7,250 nt of DNA from Lachnospiraceae bacterium UBA3845 (GTDB lineage Bacteria > Bacillota > Clostridia > Lachnospirales > Lachnospiraceae): the NCBI GenBank assembly GCA_002392705.1, contig DGHP01000060.1, positions 1 to 7,250 of the forward strand, read 5' to 3'. Below are positions 1-6,659 of the stretch, piece by piece. A model generated the notes under the pieces. It searched no databases. It had not been told where the DNA came from and was given only the letters and a program-made list of their open reading frames with translations. The position numbers and the translations under genes are program-made. How positions within the stretch are numbered: the stretch's first letter is position 1; every line of letters starts with the position of its first letter.

Positions 1-766
1 TCGGATGGAGGATTACCTCGTCCGCACCGCCGCTCTCCACGAATTTACCGTGCTCCATGATATAGATGCTGTCAGAGATATAGTAGGCAAGGCCGATATC
101 ATGGGTGATGAAGATGACGGTCATGCCGATCTCGTCGCGCAGCTGAAGCAGCATGTCCAGGATGGTAGCCCTGGAGCAGGCATCGATCATGGAGGTCGGC
201 TCATCGGCGAGCAGGATCTTCGGCTTCAGGAGGAAGATGCGGGCGATCATCAGACGCTGCATCTGTCCGCCGGAAAGCTCGAAGGGATATTTGTTGGTCA
301 GCTCGGCAAATTTCAGGTTGACGAAGCTGCAGGCTTCCGTCATCATCTCGAACTTCTTATCCTTCGGGAGGTTTTTGCCGCCTCTCATATTGATGCAGTC
401 CAGAAGGACGGTATCAATCTTGTTGAAAGTGTTGAAGGAGGAGAAGGGATCCTGGAAGATCGCCTGGATGCCGGACCAGTATTCCTTGAGCTTCGCCCGG
501 GAGGAGATGTCCCTGGGCTTACCCTGGTAGTAGATCTGGCCGTCCGTTTCCTTCAGAAGCCCGAGCAGCATCTTTGACAGGGTCGTCTTTCCGGAACCGG
601 ACTCGCCCACGATACTCACAAGTTCTCCCTCATGAAAGTCAAAGTCCACGTGATCCACGGCTTTAGTTGTGATCTTCCCGGTATGGAAATATCTGGTGAC
701 GCCGACGCCTTTCAGGCAGGACGGGGCTTTGGAAAAATCACGTCTGGTTGAAGTAGTCTCGCTCAC
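1..766 (-). CDS. Dpp/Opp-family ABC transporter ATP-binding protein, OppF/DppF type (partial, 3' end outside window)
   Basis: This is the second ATPase of a peptide-type ABC importer; it hydrolyses ATP at the inner membrane face as a heterodimer with the neighbouring DppD-type ATPase. The visible 255 residues contain a Walker A motif GESGSGKT (54-61), a Q-loop [10 protein letters not shown] (103-112), the ABC signature LSGGQMQR (164-171), Walker B ILLADEP (184-190) followed by TSMIDA (191-196), and the H-loop ITHD (220-223, His222). The frame is open to the left edge, ending in a DEVILHP stretch that normally precedes the HPYT-like segment, so roughly the last quarter is missing, including any C-terminal cysteine cluster. 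The start is GTG at 764-766: no in-frame ATG exists before Met66, beyond Walker A, and a purine-rich ribosome site lies upstream. The gene begins 3 bp after the stop of the upstream ATPase gene. Peptide versus oligosaccharide substrate cannot be told from this subunit. Confidence 0.95.
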   Translation of the reverse strand, partial: MSETTSTRRDFSKAPSCLKGVGVTRYFHTGKITTKAVDHVDFDFHEGELVSIVGESGSGKTTLSKMLLGLLKETDGQIYYQGKPRDISSRAKLKEYWSGIQAIFQDPFSSFNTFNKIDTVLLDCINMRGGKNLPKDKKFEMMTEACSFVNLKFAELTNKYPFELSGGQMQRLMIARIFLLKPKILLADEPTSMIDACSRATILDMLLQLRDEIGMTVIFITHDIGLAYYISDSIYIMEHGKFVESGGADEVILHP

Positions 767-769
767 GTG

Positions 770-1852
770 TCACACCCCCTTCGTCAGGCGGACCGGTCCG
801 TCAGCGGAGCCGGTATCCGATGCAGCCTCGGCTGCGTTCATTTCATCTTCCTTCCGGTATATCTCACGGAGTTCTTCGACGCTGATGCCGCAGCGGTAAG
901 TGCGCCCGGGGGCAAAGTCGATGACCGGCATCTGGTTGTATCTGCATTCCGGCTTCGCGTAGCGGCAGCGCTCCGCGAAACGGCAGCCGGCGGGCGGATT
1001 CTTCAGGTTCGGCGGTGTGCCCGGGATTGCGGTCAGTTTTACAGACCTTGTTCCTTCCTCGGGTACGAGGATCGAGTTCATCAGTCCTCTGGAATAGGGA
1101 TGAACCGGATCGAAGACCATCTCTTTGGCGCTGCCGCGCTCGACGATCTGGCCCGCGTACATGACCATGATGTCATCCGTTACGTTGTAAAGGAGGGGCA
1201 GCTCGTGGGTAATGAAGATCATGGCCTGAATCATGCCTTTGTCCATCATGTCCCGGAGCATCTTGATGACCATCTTCTGGCTGGTGACGTCCAGCGCGGA
1301 GGAAGGCTCGTCCGCAATCAGCACCTTCGGCTTGAGAATGGTGGAAATAGCGATGACAACACGCTGCTTCATACCGCCGGACAGTTCCACCGCATGTTTG
1401 TCCAGGGCTTCCACCGGAAGCCCCAGCTCGGCGAAACGGTTCTGCGCCATCTCGTAGATATCTTTTTTGTTGGCTTTCGGATCGTGCGCGAGGATAACGT
1501 CCTCGATGAATTTGCGGATTTTTCTGGTCGGGTTGAGGGCGTTCATAGCTGCCTGCGGAATGTAGGCGATCTCTGTGCCGAGTACGGTCCGCCGCACTTT
1601 ATCGGGATCCATCCCGGAGATGTTTTTTCCGTCGATGATGATATCGCCGCTCATATAATGGAGCGGTGCGAAATAATATCCCATCAGGCTCAGGGCCAGG
1701 GTGGATTTTCCGCAGCCCGACTCGCCCGCGATGCCGAGACTTTTGCCCCGCTCAATCTTCAGGGAGACATGGTCGACCGCGTAGACGTCCTCGTGGAATC
1801 TGGTTACATATTTGGTGGTCAGGTTTTTGACTTCCAGCATTACATCACTCAT
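770..1852 (-). CDS. Dpp/Opp-family ABC transporter ATP-binding protein, DppD/OppD type
   Basis: First ATPase of the importer, 360 residues, somewhat longer than the usual 320-340. In order: Walker [10 protein letters not shown] (43-51), Q-loop [11 protein letters not shown] (98-108), signature LSGGMKQR (157-164), Walker B VLIADEP (177-183) with SSALD (184-188), H-loop ITHE (214-217, His216) and an HPYSRGL segment (251-257). The C-terminal oligopeptide/dipeptide-transporter domain has four cysteines, C290, C296, C303 and C321 (spacing X5, X6, X17). In characterised DppD-type proteins this pattern binds a [4Fe-4S] cluster; cluster binding here is inference. An acidic, low-complexity tail of about 38 residues follows. 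The ATG at 1850-1852 has a strong AAGGAGGAGG site upstream. The gap to the upstream permease gene is 13 bp, and the downstream ATPase starts 3 bp after the TGA stop. Confidence 0.96.
   Translation of the reverse strand: MSDVMLEVKNLTTKYVTRFHEDVYAVDHVSLKIERGKSLGIAGESGCGKSTLALSLMGYYFAPLHYMSGDIIIDGKNISGMDPDKVRRTVLGTEIAYIPQAAMNALNPTRKIRKFIEDVILAHDPKANKKDIYEMAQNRFAELGLPVEALDKHAVELSGGMKQRVVIAISTILKPKVLIADEPSSALDVTSQKMVIKMLRDMMDKGMIQAMIFITHELPLLYNVTDDIMVMYAGQIVERGSAKEMVFDPVHPYSRGLMNSILVPEEGTRSVKLTAIPGTPPNLKNPPAGCRFAERCRYAKPECRYNQMPVIDFAPGRTYRCGISVEELREIYRKEDEMNAAEAASDTGSADGPVRLTKGV
775..781 (-). promoter_or_regulatory. Ribosome binding site supporting the GTG start at 766
   Basis: On the minus strand AAGGGGG lies 8 nt upstream of GTG (764-766), inside the last codons of the preceding ATPase gene. 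It is the only Shine-Dalgarno-like sequence near the beginning of the OppF-type frame and supports the non-ATG start. Its position implies translational coupling to the upstream gene. Confidence 0.6.
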
Positions 1853-1857
1853 AGCAT

Positions 1858-1867
1858 CCTCCTCCTT
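1858..1867 (-). promoter_or_regulatory. Strong ribosome binding site overlapping the upstream stop codon
   Basis: On the minus strand AAGGAGGAGG overlaps the TAA stop (1866-1868) of the permease gene and sits 5-8 nt before the ATG at 1852. A competing ATG at 1855-1857 opens a two-codon frame (ATG CTA TGA) that overlaps the true start, so it cannot make a protein. The arrangement favours re-initiation by ribosomes finishing the permease. Confidence 0.75.
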
Positions 1868-3119
1868 AATCTCTCAGCGTCGGGTTGAATACCTGATCCA
1901 GCCCGGTGTTCATCAGGTTCAGTGAGAAGGAGATCAGTGCGATCACGCCGATGACCGGGAAGTAAGCCCACCAGGAACCGCCCAGATGAGCGGAGTAGAG
2001 CATGGCCCAGTTCATCATAAGCCCCAGGGTCGCGGTCTTTGTTGTGGAGGGCCCCAGACCCAGCAGGGACAGCTGCGCTTCAGAAAGAATCGCGGAGCTG
2101 ATCTGCAGGATAAAGGCCATAACCACGTAGGATGCGATGTAGGGCAGGATGTCAGTCATGACAATCCGGAAAAGGCTGTGGCCGGACAGCTTGGACAGGT
2201 TGACGTGGTCGCGGTTGCGCAGGGAGATAACCTGCGAGCGGACGGAACGTGTGGTCCAGGTCCAGCTGGTAAGACCGATGACGACAGCGACGACCATGGC
2301 GCCGCGGGCTTCCTGGCCGATCGAATAGTTGATCAGGATCAGCAGGATGAAGCTGGGGATGACGGTGAAAATGTTGGTGATGAACATGATGATGTCATCC
2401 ACGAGGCCGCCCACATAGCCGGACAGCAGGCCGAAGACCAGGCCGATGAAGGTGGCGATGACGCCGGCCACCAGACCGATCAGAAGCGAAGTCCCGATGG
2501 CGGAAACCAGTTCCTTGAGCACGTCGCGGCCGAAGTTGTCGGTGCCGAGCGGGAGCTTGACGATGCTTTTAACCTGATTGACGGGAACATAGTTCATGGG
2601 ATCGATATCCTTGATCTTAACGCTCTCGTCATCGCTGGTTACTTTAAGCGGAGTCTCCTTCCCGGAGGAACTCAGGTCCGCATTGAGTCTCTTGCAGGCA
2701 TTTCTCTCTGATTTTGTCATGCCCTTCGGTTTGGCGCTTTCGTCATAGTTTGCCTTCCAGATCTCAAGAAGGGCCTCGTTGTCCGTTGTGTCCACACCGT
2801 CCATATCGATCTCCATGGCAGTCAGCCATGTGACCATGCGCACCCGCTGTTCATCACTGATGGAGACGACGGCGCGGTCCGCAGCGGTTTTGGACTTGGG
2901 ATTCAGGTTCGTCCGGAAGGAGGAAGTCGCGTCGTAGAGAGAAAAGTAGGTTCCGGGCGGCGTGAAGCTGCCGCGGTCGGAGCCGATGAATACGCTTTCG
3001 AGCGGATCTCCCGGATGGACCAGCGGATATATGATCGAGAGCAGCAGGATGCCGAAGAAGATCACGAATCCGATTACGAATTTGGGAGAATGGAAAACCT
3101 GTCTGATTGTATTTTTCAT
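1866..3119 (-). CDS. Dpp/Opp-family ABC transporter permease, DppC/OppC type, with a large extracytoplasmic insertion
   Basis: Second membrane subunit of the importer, 417 residues; typical DppC/OppC proteins are near 300. A short cytoplasmic N-terminus leads into a first membrane helix (about 13-33), then [10 protein letters not shown] (35-44). The family motif [11 protein letters not shown] (191-201) appears only about 150 residues later. After it come five further hydrophobic stretches, near 207-235, 242-266, 272-288, 327-347 and 386-403. The cytoplasmic ATPase-contact loop is recognisable around 305-326 by its conserved glycine (Gly313) and ending DILP (323-326), although its EAA part reads LSKLSG. 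LSLLGLG (350-356) is also family-typical. The extra length, roughly residues 50-185, is hydrophilic and should lie outside the membrane between helices 1 and 2. The ATG at 3117-3119 follows a GGGAGGTGG site (3124-3132). The gap to the upstream permease is 14 bp. Confidence 0.95.
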   Translation of the reverse strand: MKNTIRQVFHSPKFVIGFVIFFGILLLSIIYPLVHPGDPLESVFIGSDRGSFTPPGTYFSLYDATSSFRTNLNPKSKTAADRAVVSISDEQRVRMVTWLTAMEIDMDGVDTTDNEALLEIWKANYDESAKPKGMTKSERNACKRLNADLSSSGKETPLKVTSDDESVKIKDIDPMNYVPVNQVKSIVKLPLGTDNFGRDVLKELVSAIGTSLLIGLVAGVIATFIGLVFGLLSGYVGGLVDDIIMFITNIFTVIPSFILLILINYSIGQEARGAMVVAVVIGLTSWTWTTRSVRSQVISLRNRDHVNLSKLSGHSLFRIVMTDILPYIASYVVMAFILQISSAILSEAQLSLLGLGPSTTKTATLGLMMNWAMLYSAHLGGSWWAYFPVIGVIALISFSLNLMNTGLDQVFNPTLRD

Positions 3120-3133
3120 ATGACCACCTCCCG

Positions 3134-4138
3134 TCAGTCGAACTGTGCAGCCTTGACTCTGGGATCAATGAAGCCGTAGATGATGTCAAGGAAGAAAGTG
3201 GACAGCAGAACCATGATCGTGATGATCAGGGTTGTCGCGGAGATCAGCGGATAATCCGCGGAAGTGACCGCCTTGTACATGGTGGATCCAAGTCCCGGAT
3301 AGCTGAATACGATCTCGGCAACCAGGGCGCCGCCCATCATGGTACCGATGGAGAGGGCAAGGCCTGTGATCTGCGGAAGCATGGCGTTGCGGAACACATA
3401 TCCGACGATCTTGCGGTCGGAGATCCCGAGGAAACGGGAATATTTGACGTAGTCCGCGTTCAGCTCGTAGATGGACATGGAACGCATTCCGATGGCCTGC
3501 CCGCCGATGGAGACCAGTACGATGCTCCAGAAGGGAAGCTGGTAGTGGGCAATCACCGACTTGATGAAGTTCCAGCTGAAGGTGGGGATCATACCGATAT
3601 CATAACCGCCGTTGACCGGGGCGATCTTCCATTTGACTGCGAACAGAACAAGAAGGATAACGGCCATGCCGAAAGCCGGAATCGCGCTGAACAGCATGGA
3701 GAGCGGCATCAGAACCTTGTCGAAGCCCTTGCGGATGTAAGCGGCAAGGGCGCCCAGAAGGTTGCCCAGAAGCCAGCCGATGATGATGGCCGGGAGCTGG
3801 AGCGCGAGCGTCCAGGGAATGGCGTTGCCGATAATATCGGAAACTGTCCGGGGATACTGACTGAAAGAGAAGCCGAAATCACCTCGGAGCGCATTTTTTA
3901 CAAAGATAAAGAACTGTACAACTATGGGCTTATCCGTGCCGAATACTTTCTGGAAACGTTCATAGATTTCCTTGGTCGTCGATGCGTCCGTGACACCCTG
4001 CGCCATCTTGCCTGTAATGGCGGCGACAGGGTCGGCCGGCATCAGACGGGGAAGAATGAAGTTTAATATAACGGCAACGACAAGGGTGATGATAAACCAG
4101 AGGATCTTTTTGCCGAAATATCTACGGTATCCTTTCAT
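3134..4138 (-). CDS. Dpp/Opp-family ABC transporter permease, DppB/OppB type
   Basis: First membrane subunit, 334 residues, normal for DppB/OppB. The N-terminal helix (about 12-30) ends in LPRLMPADP (29-37), the usual motif of this subfamily. GDFGFSF (86-92) precedes the transmembrane domain, with hydrophobic segments near 109-133, 143-168, 203-217, 256-276 and 299-321. The ATPase-contact loop runs from YVKYSRFLG (230-238) to NAMLPQ (251-256), followed by [15 protein letters not shown] (277-291) and the C-terminal DPRV (325-328), all standard family landmarks. The ATG at 4136-4138 has only a GGGGG-type ribosome site (4148-4152) 9 nt upstream, weaker than those of the other genes. With the two stem-loops upstream, this fits lower synthesis of membrane subunits than of the binding protein. 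It pairs with the DppC-type permease 14 bp downstream. Confidence 0.96.
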   Translation of the reverse strand: MKGYRRYFGKKILWFIITLVVAVILNFILPRLMPADPVAAITGKMAQGVTDASTTKEIYERFQKVFGTDKPIVVQFFIFVKNALRGDFGFSFSQYPRTVSDIIGNAIPWTLALQLPAIIIGWLLGNLLGALAAYIRKGFDKVLMPLSMLFSAIPAFGMAVILLVLFAVKWKIAPVNGGYDIGMIPTFSWNFIKSVIAHYQLPFWSIVLVSIGGQAIGMRSMSIYELNADYVKYSRFLGISDRKIVGYVFRNAMLPQITGLALSIGTMMGGALVAEIVFSYPGLGSTMYKAVTSADYPLISATTLIITIMVLLSTFFLDIIYGFIDPRVKAAQFD

Positions 4139-4168
4139 AATAAATTACCCCCGTGCTTGGTTCCGGAT

Positions 4169-4189
4169 TCCGGAGAAGAATGCTCCGGA
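4169..4189 (-). other. Small stem-loop upstream of the permease gene
   Basis: TCCGGAG (4169-4175) and CTCCGGA (4183-4189) form a 7-bp stem around a 7-nt loop, about 30 nt before the permease start codon. No T-run follows in the direction of transcription, so it is not a terminator. It may be an mRNA processing or stability element, or incidental. Confidence 0.35.
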
Positions 4190-4229
4190 GCGGAAAAGAA
4201 TGGATCTGCCGGGATCTGTCACGGAAGAA

Positions 4230-4257
4230 GATATGCCCCGTAAAAACGGGGCATATC
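4230..4257 (-). terminator. Intercistronic stem-loop between binding-protein and permease genes (possible partial terminator or mRNA stabiliser)
   Basis: A perfect 11-bp inverted repeat, GATATGCCCCG (4230-4240) and CGGGGCATATC (4247-4257), encloses a 6-nt loop. On the operon transcript it lies about 100 nt after the binding-protein stop and about 90 nt before the permease start. The downstream bases are TTCTTCCG, pyrimidine-rich but not a clean U-run, so full termination is unlikely and the permeases have no obvious promoter of their own. In many importer operons such a hairpin protects the 3' end of the binding-protein mRNA or ends some transcripts, raising binding-protein levels over the membrane subunits. 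That role is inferred here. Confidence 0.5.
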
Positions 4258-4358
4258 AGCGGGTATATCAAAGAACTTTCAGCTTAACGCGCCTGCTGCC
4301 ATACGGCCCAGGCCGGTGCCTTCCGTTTCCCGGTCTGCCCGATCACTGCGGGTCAGGA

Positions 4359-6167
4359 TTATTCCTCAACCAGCTCCAGCTCATACAGGCAGCGGATACC
4401 GTAACCGTCAGTACCGCAGGCCGGCGGGATGTTGTACTCATCGCCCTGCTCCGGATAATTGGTCCATACAGACTCATTTACCGCGAAGAAGAAGGACGGA
4501 CGATACATCAGGGAGAAGCTCGGAACTTCGGTCAGATAGATCTCAACAGCTTCGGTATACAGAGCCTTCAGCTCATCCGGATCAGTTGTAAGCGGGATCG
4601 CTTTGATGATCTCATCAGCACGCTCGTTGCTGTACTGGCCCCAGTTTCCGCTCCAGTTGTTCTGTACGCCGACAAAGTCGGAGGACAGGAACTGACGGAC
4701 ACGGCCCCACGGCATGGACGGGCCGGCGCCATCCGGAGAATACATAAAGATGTCATATTCGGTCTGGTCCGGAGAAGTGAATACAGTCTGGTATGTGCTC
4801 CATTCCGGGAACAGAGTGGTGATTTCAACGCCGATGTTCTTTCCGGCTGCCGCTACGATTTCCATAGCTGCCTGCCAGTCGGTCCATCCGTTCGGGCAGC
4901 ATGCGTTCAGGGAGATCTTTTCTCCGTTGACTTCACGCCATCCGTCGCCGTCGGTATCGGTGATGCCTGCTTCGTCCAGAAGGGCGGTTGCGCCTTCGAT
5001 GTCGTTGCCTGCCCACTGCAGATCCGCAACAGCGTCATGATCGAAAGTAGCCTGCTCGCCTTCGGTCGGGTTCATCATGGAACGCGGAACGTCGGAGAAG
5101 GACGGGCTCTGGTTGGTCATGGCCTGCTCGATGATCGCATCATAGTCAACTGCAAGAGCGATGGCTTTGCGCAGAGCGGTGTTCTCAGCCAGAACCGGGT
5201 TGTTCATGTTGTACCATGCGGTCGGCATGGTCAGGCAGATGCCGTAGGGCTCCTCATCCATGTAGGTGGAAACCGGAAGGTCGTCTTCCAGCCACATGTT
5301 CTGGATGTTCGGAACGAAAATCTGTCCGATATCGATGTTGCCTTCACGGAAAGCAGCTTCGGTAGCGGCATTGTCGGCATAGATGGTATGAGCGATATAC
5401 TTCGGAACCGGAAGCTTGCCCCAGAGGGATTCATCCTGTCCCCAGTAATCATCGTTGCGGACAAAGGCAACAATCTGGTCATTGTGGAAATACGGGCCGT
5501 AAGGTCCGGAATAGGCTGCATCCTCAGCCGGATCAGCCAGGATCGCGGTAGCGTCGCCGCCGTTGCGCTCTTTGCAGGTGTCGATCCATGCTTTCTGGGC
5601 GACATAGGTTGCCACCAGGAAGTCGGAGATCTTCAGCGGGTTGGCCGGTTTGCCGTCCTCGGTCAGGACAGACTTGATAATGAAGGTGGTGTCATCGACC
5701 TTCTCCATGGAGTCGATGTAATCTTTGTAGGTAGCGCCTGCGCCGTTGTTGATCTCAACGGAGATCTCCCAGGTCGCGATCACGTCGTCCGCGGTGACCG
5801 GTGTACCGTCATTCCACTTCGCGGCGGGATTCAGATGAATGGTCACTTCCGTCTGGTCTTCGTTCCATTCCGGATCGCCGAGCGCCAGAAGCGGAGTCAT
5901 GCTGCCGTCAAGCAGGTTGAACATGTACAGAGTCTCAAACATGACCGTACGGGTTCCGGAAGTGGCTGTGGCGATCGCCATAGCGTTATTCTGGTTTGCA
6001 CCGATCGGGCTGTAGGAGTTCACTGTGCCCCACTGCTGTCCGCCGAAGTAAACGGTTTCGTTGCGGGGGAGTTCGGTCGTCTCTACGTTTTCTGCCATCG
6101 CGCTGAAAGCGCTGCCGGCGGTCATGGCCATGGCGAGCGTCAGAGCCAGAAGTCTGCGTTTCTTCAT
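4359..6167 (-). CDS. Extracellular solute-binding protein, family 5 (SBP_bac_5), of a Dpp/Opp-type ABC importer
   Basis: Exported ligand receptor of the importer, 602 residues, a normal length for family 5. The N-terminus has a basic MKKRR, a hydrophobic core and a probable signal peptidase I site AMA|EN after residue 25. There is no cysteine before C198, hence no lipobox. The family signature is clear at WNDGTPVTADDV (118-129). Other landmarks are PRNETVYFGGQQWG (34-47), FETLYMFN (77-84), RNDDYWG (237-243), LRKAIALAVDYD (332-343) and an acidic loop DTDGDGWRE (404-412) common in this family and resembling a calcium loop. C584 and C593 near the C-terminus could form a disulphide. The ATG at 6165-6167 has AAAAGGAGG (6179-6187) upstream. 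It is first in the operon, so it should be the most abundant product. Ligand: peptide or oligosaccharide; the N-terminal region resembles oligosaccharide-binding members. Confidence 0.95.
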   Translation of the reverse strand: MKKRRLLALTLAMAMTAGSAFSAMAENVETTELPRNETVYFGGQQWGTVNSYSPIGANQNNAMAIATATSGTRTVMFETLYMFNLLDGSMTPLLALGDPEWNEDQTEVTIHLNPAAKWNDGTPVTADDVIATWEISVEINNGAGATYKDYIDSMEKVDDTTFIIKSVLTEDGKPANPLKISDFLVATYVAQKAWIDTCKERNGGDATAILADPAEDAAYSGPYGPYFHNDQIVAFVRNDDYWGQDESLWGKLPVPKYIAHTIYADNAATEAAFREGNIDIGQIFVPNIQNMWLEDDLPVSTYMDEEPYGICLTMPTAWYNMNNPVLAENTALRKAIALAVDYDAIIEQAMTNQSPSFSDVPRSMMNPTEGEQATFDHDAVADLQWAGNDIEGATALLDEAGITDTDGDGWREVNGEKISLNACCPNGWTDWQAAMEIVAAAGKNIGVEITTLFPEWSTYQTVFTSPDQTEYDIFMYSPDGAGPSMPWGRVRQFLSSDFVGVQNNWSGNWGQYSNERADEIIKAIPLTTDPDELKALYTEAVEIYLTEVPSFSLMYRPSFFFAVNESVWTNYPEQGDEYNIPPACGTDGYGIRCLYELELVEE

Positions 6168-6232
6168 AGTTTTGAATGCCTCCTTTTGAAATGAATAGTA
6201 GTGGACCCTTCGGTCAGTCGTCAGCTGCTATG

Positions 6233-6249
6233 ATCGCCCCCACGGCGAT
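6233..6249 (-). promoter_or_regulatory. Stem-loop at the predicted 5' end of the importer mRNA
   Basis: ATCGCC (6233-6238) and GGCGAT (6244-6249) make a 6-bp stem with a 5-nt loop. From the predicted promoter, transcription would begin near 6251, putting this hairpin within the first 20 nt of the operon mRNA, where such structures are known to protect transcripts from decay. Read on the plus strand the same hairpin is followed by TTTTTTATTAT (6249-6259) and looks like a small intrinsic terminator; no plus-strand gene precedes it. Confidence 0.45.
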
Positions 6250-6257
6250 TTTTTATT

Positions 6258-6286
6258 ATCCTATCATAAATGAACAGAATCATCAA
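6258..6286 (-). promoter_or_regulatory. Predicted promoter of the ABC importer operon
   Basis: On the minus strand a -35 hexamer TTGATG (6281-6286) is separated by exactly 17 bp from TAGGAT (6258-6263), a 4/6 match to the -10 consensus. GATAAT at 6255-6260 is an alternative -10 but with 20-bp spacing. Transcription would start near 6251, giving a leader of about 84 nt before the binding-protein ATG. A perfect TATAAT (6353-6358) lies further upstream but has no acceptable -35. Sigma-A type assignment is by consensus only. Confidence 0.55.
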
Positions 6287-6305
6287 TGTTTTTTGCGAAA
6301 AAACA
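6287..6305. promoter_or_regulatory. Perfect 19-bp palindrome abutting the operon -35 box; probable operator
   Basis: TGTTTTTTGCGAAAAAACA has two perfect 8-bp arms around a 3-bp centre and ends exactly where the -35 hexamer begins. Its centre falls near -45 relative to the predicted start, a usual position for an activator and also compatible with a repressor. It does not fit the 14-bp catabolite (cre) consensus. No regulator gene is in the window, so the binding protein is unknown. Confidence 0.55.
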
Positions 6306-6496
6306 GTATATTTTTACCTCATCAGCGTGAGATAATTTCATAATGGATAGTTATTATAGACAAAACGGAGAGAAGCCATATTTAGGGACAAAGGCCTTCC
6401 GGCCGGGCTGTATATGAATAATGTTGTGAATACGACTGTATAAGAGGGTCAGCAGCAGTACTGCGGTTTCAGGGAAAACACAGAGCTGCGGCAAAA

Positions 6497-6525
6497 TTGA
6501 CCGCCCTTTCCGCCTGTGTTAGTAT
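6497..6525 (+). promoter_or_regulatory. Predicted promoter of the HAD phosphatase gene
   Basis: TTGACC (6497-6502, 5/6 match to the -35 consensus) and TAGTAT (6520-6525, 4/6 to -10) are 17 bp apart. Transcription would begin near 6532, leaving about 128 nt of untranslated leader before the ATG at 6660. No stronger pair was found between here and the gene. Confidence 0.5.
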
Positions 6526-6531
6526 AGAAAG

Positions 6532-6635
6532 CAGGCCTGGCAGCGCTGAGATGGAAAGCCCCTGCAGGCAGAAGAAACCAGGTGTCTGCCGGTCAGATAA
6601 GGGAAACAGCGAAAAAGTTTCGTGAATTCTGCAGG
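6532..6635 (+). other. Possible structured leader of the HAD gene
   Basis: The predicted leader is dense in self-complementary sequence: CAGGCCTG (6532-6539), CAGCGCTG (6541-6548) and CCTGCAGG (6561-6568). A hairpin can form between GGCAGA (6567-6572) and TCTGCC (6585-6590). CCTGCAG (6561-6567) can also pair with CTGCAGG (6629-6635), so alternative folds are possible. I could not match it to a known riboswitch, and no T-run follows the hairpin. Confidence 0.3.
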
Positions 6636-6659
6636 AGAAACAGAGAAAGAGGGCGGAAA

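Larger units (their letters stand above)
6168..6659. other. Divergent intergenic region (492 bp)
   Basis: This holds the control region of both flanking genes. The left half (about 6250-6360) is AT-rich and contains the minus-strand promoter, a 19-bp palindrome and the 5' stem-loop of the operon. The middle (6360-6490) has only short self-complementary stretches: AAGGCCTT at 6391-6398 next to CCGGCCGG at 6399-6406, and GCAGTACTGC at 6455-6464, with no assignable role. The right half has a plausible plus-strand promoter and leader of the HAD gene. No open frame of convincing length or ribosome-site context is present, and no tRNA or known riboswitch fold was recognised. Confidence 0.7.

Noticed and set aside
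767..1888. A 373-codon plus-strand open frame opposite the DppD-type ATPase
   Set aside because: The minus strand has every ABC ATPase motif in order; the plus-strand product has none and is compositionally odd, rich in His, Asp and Gly.
1986..2711. Plus-strand open frame opposite the DppC-type permease
   Set aside because: It is a shadow of a membrane protein gene, with a Gln/Asp/Gly-rich product lacking any domain.
3107..4066. Plus-strand open frame opposite the DppB-type permease
   Set aside because: It is a shadow frame; the opposite strand carries all DppB/OppB family landmarks.
3972..6194. A very long plus-strand open frame (740 codons) opposite the binding-protein gene
   Set aside because: It lies almost wholly opposite a well-supported gene, has no recognisable domain or plausible ribosome site, and its product reads as reverse-complement shadow. 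Openness follows from the codon use of the real gene.
6287..6305. Reading the 19-bp palindrome as a CcpA catabolite (cre) site
   Set aside because: cre sites are about 14 bp with a central CG and a mixed TGWAA-type arm. This element is longer, with homopolymeric arms and an odd-length centre.
6391..6406. Adjacent palindromes AAGGCCTT and CCGGCCGG as a terminator
   Set aside because: The best hairpin is only 4 bp (GGCC/GGCC), there is no U-run beyond TTTG on the minus strand, and no gene reads into it on either strand.
6414..6443. Nine-codon open frame ATG...TAA in the intergenic region
   Set aside because: It has no ribosome binding site, is far too short, and has no leader-peptide composition tied to a nearby attenuator.
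6526..6659. Cobalamin or other known riboswitch in the HAD leader
   Set aside because: A few short GC-rich stretches looked suggestive, but no conserved box order could be matched and no expression platform is visible.
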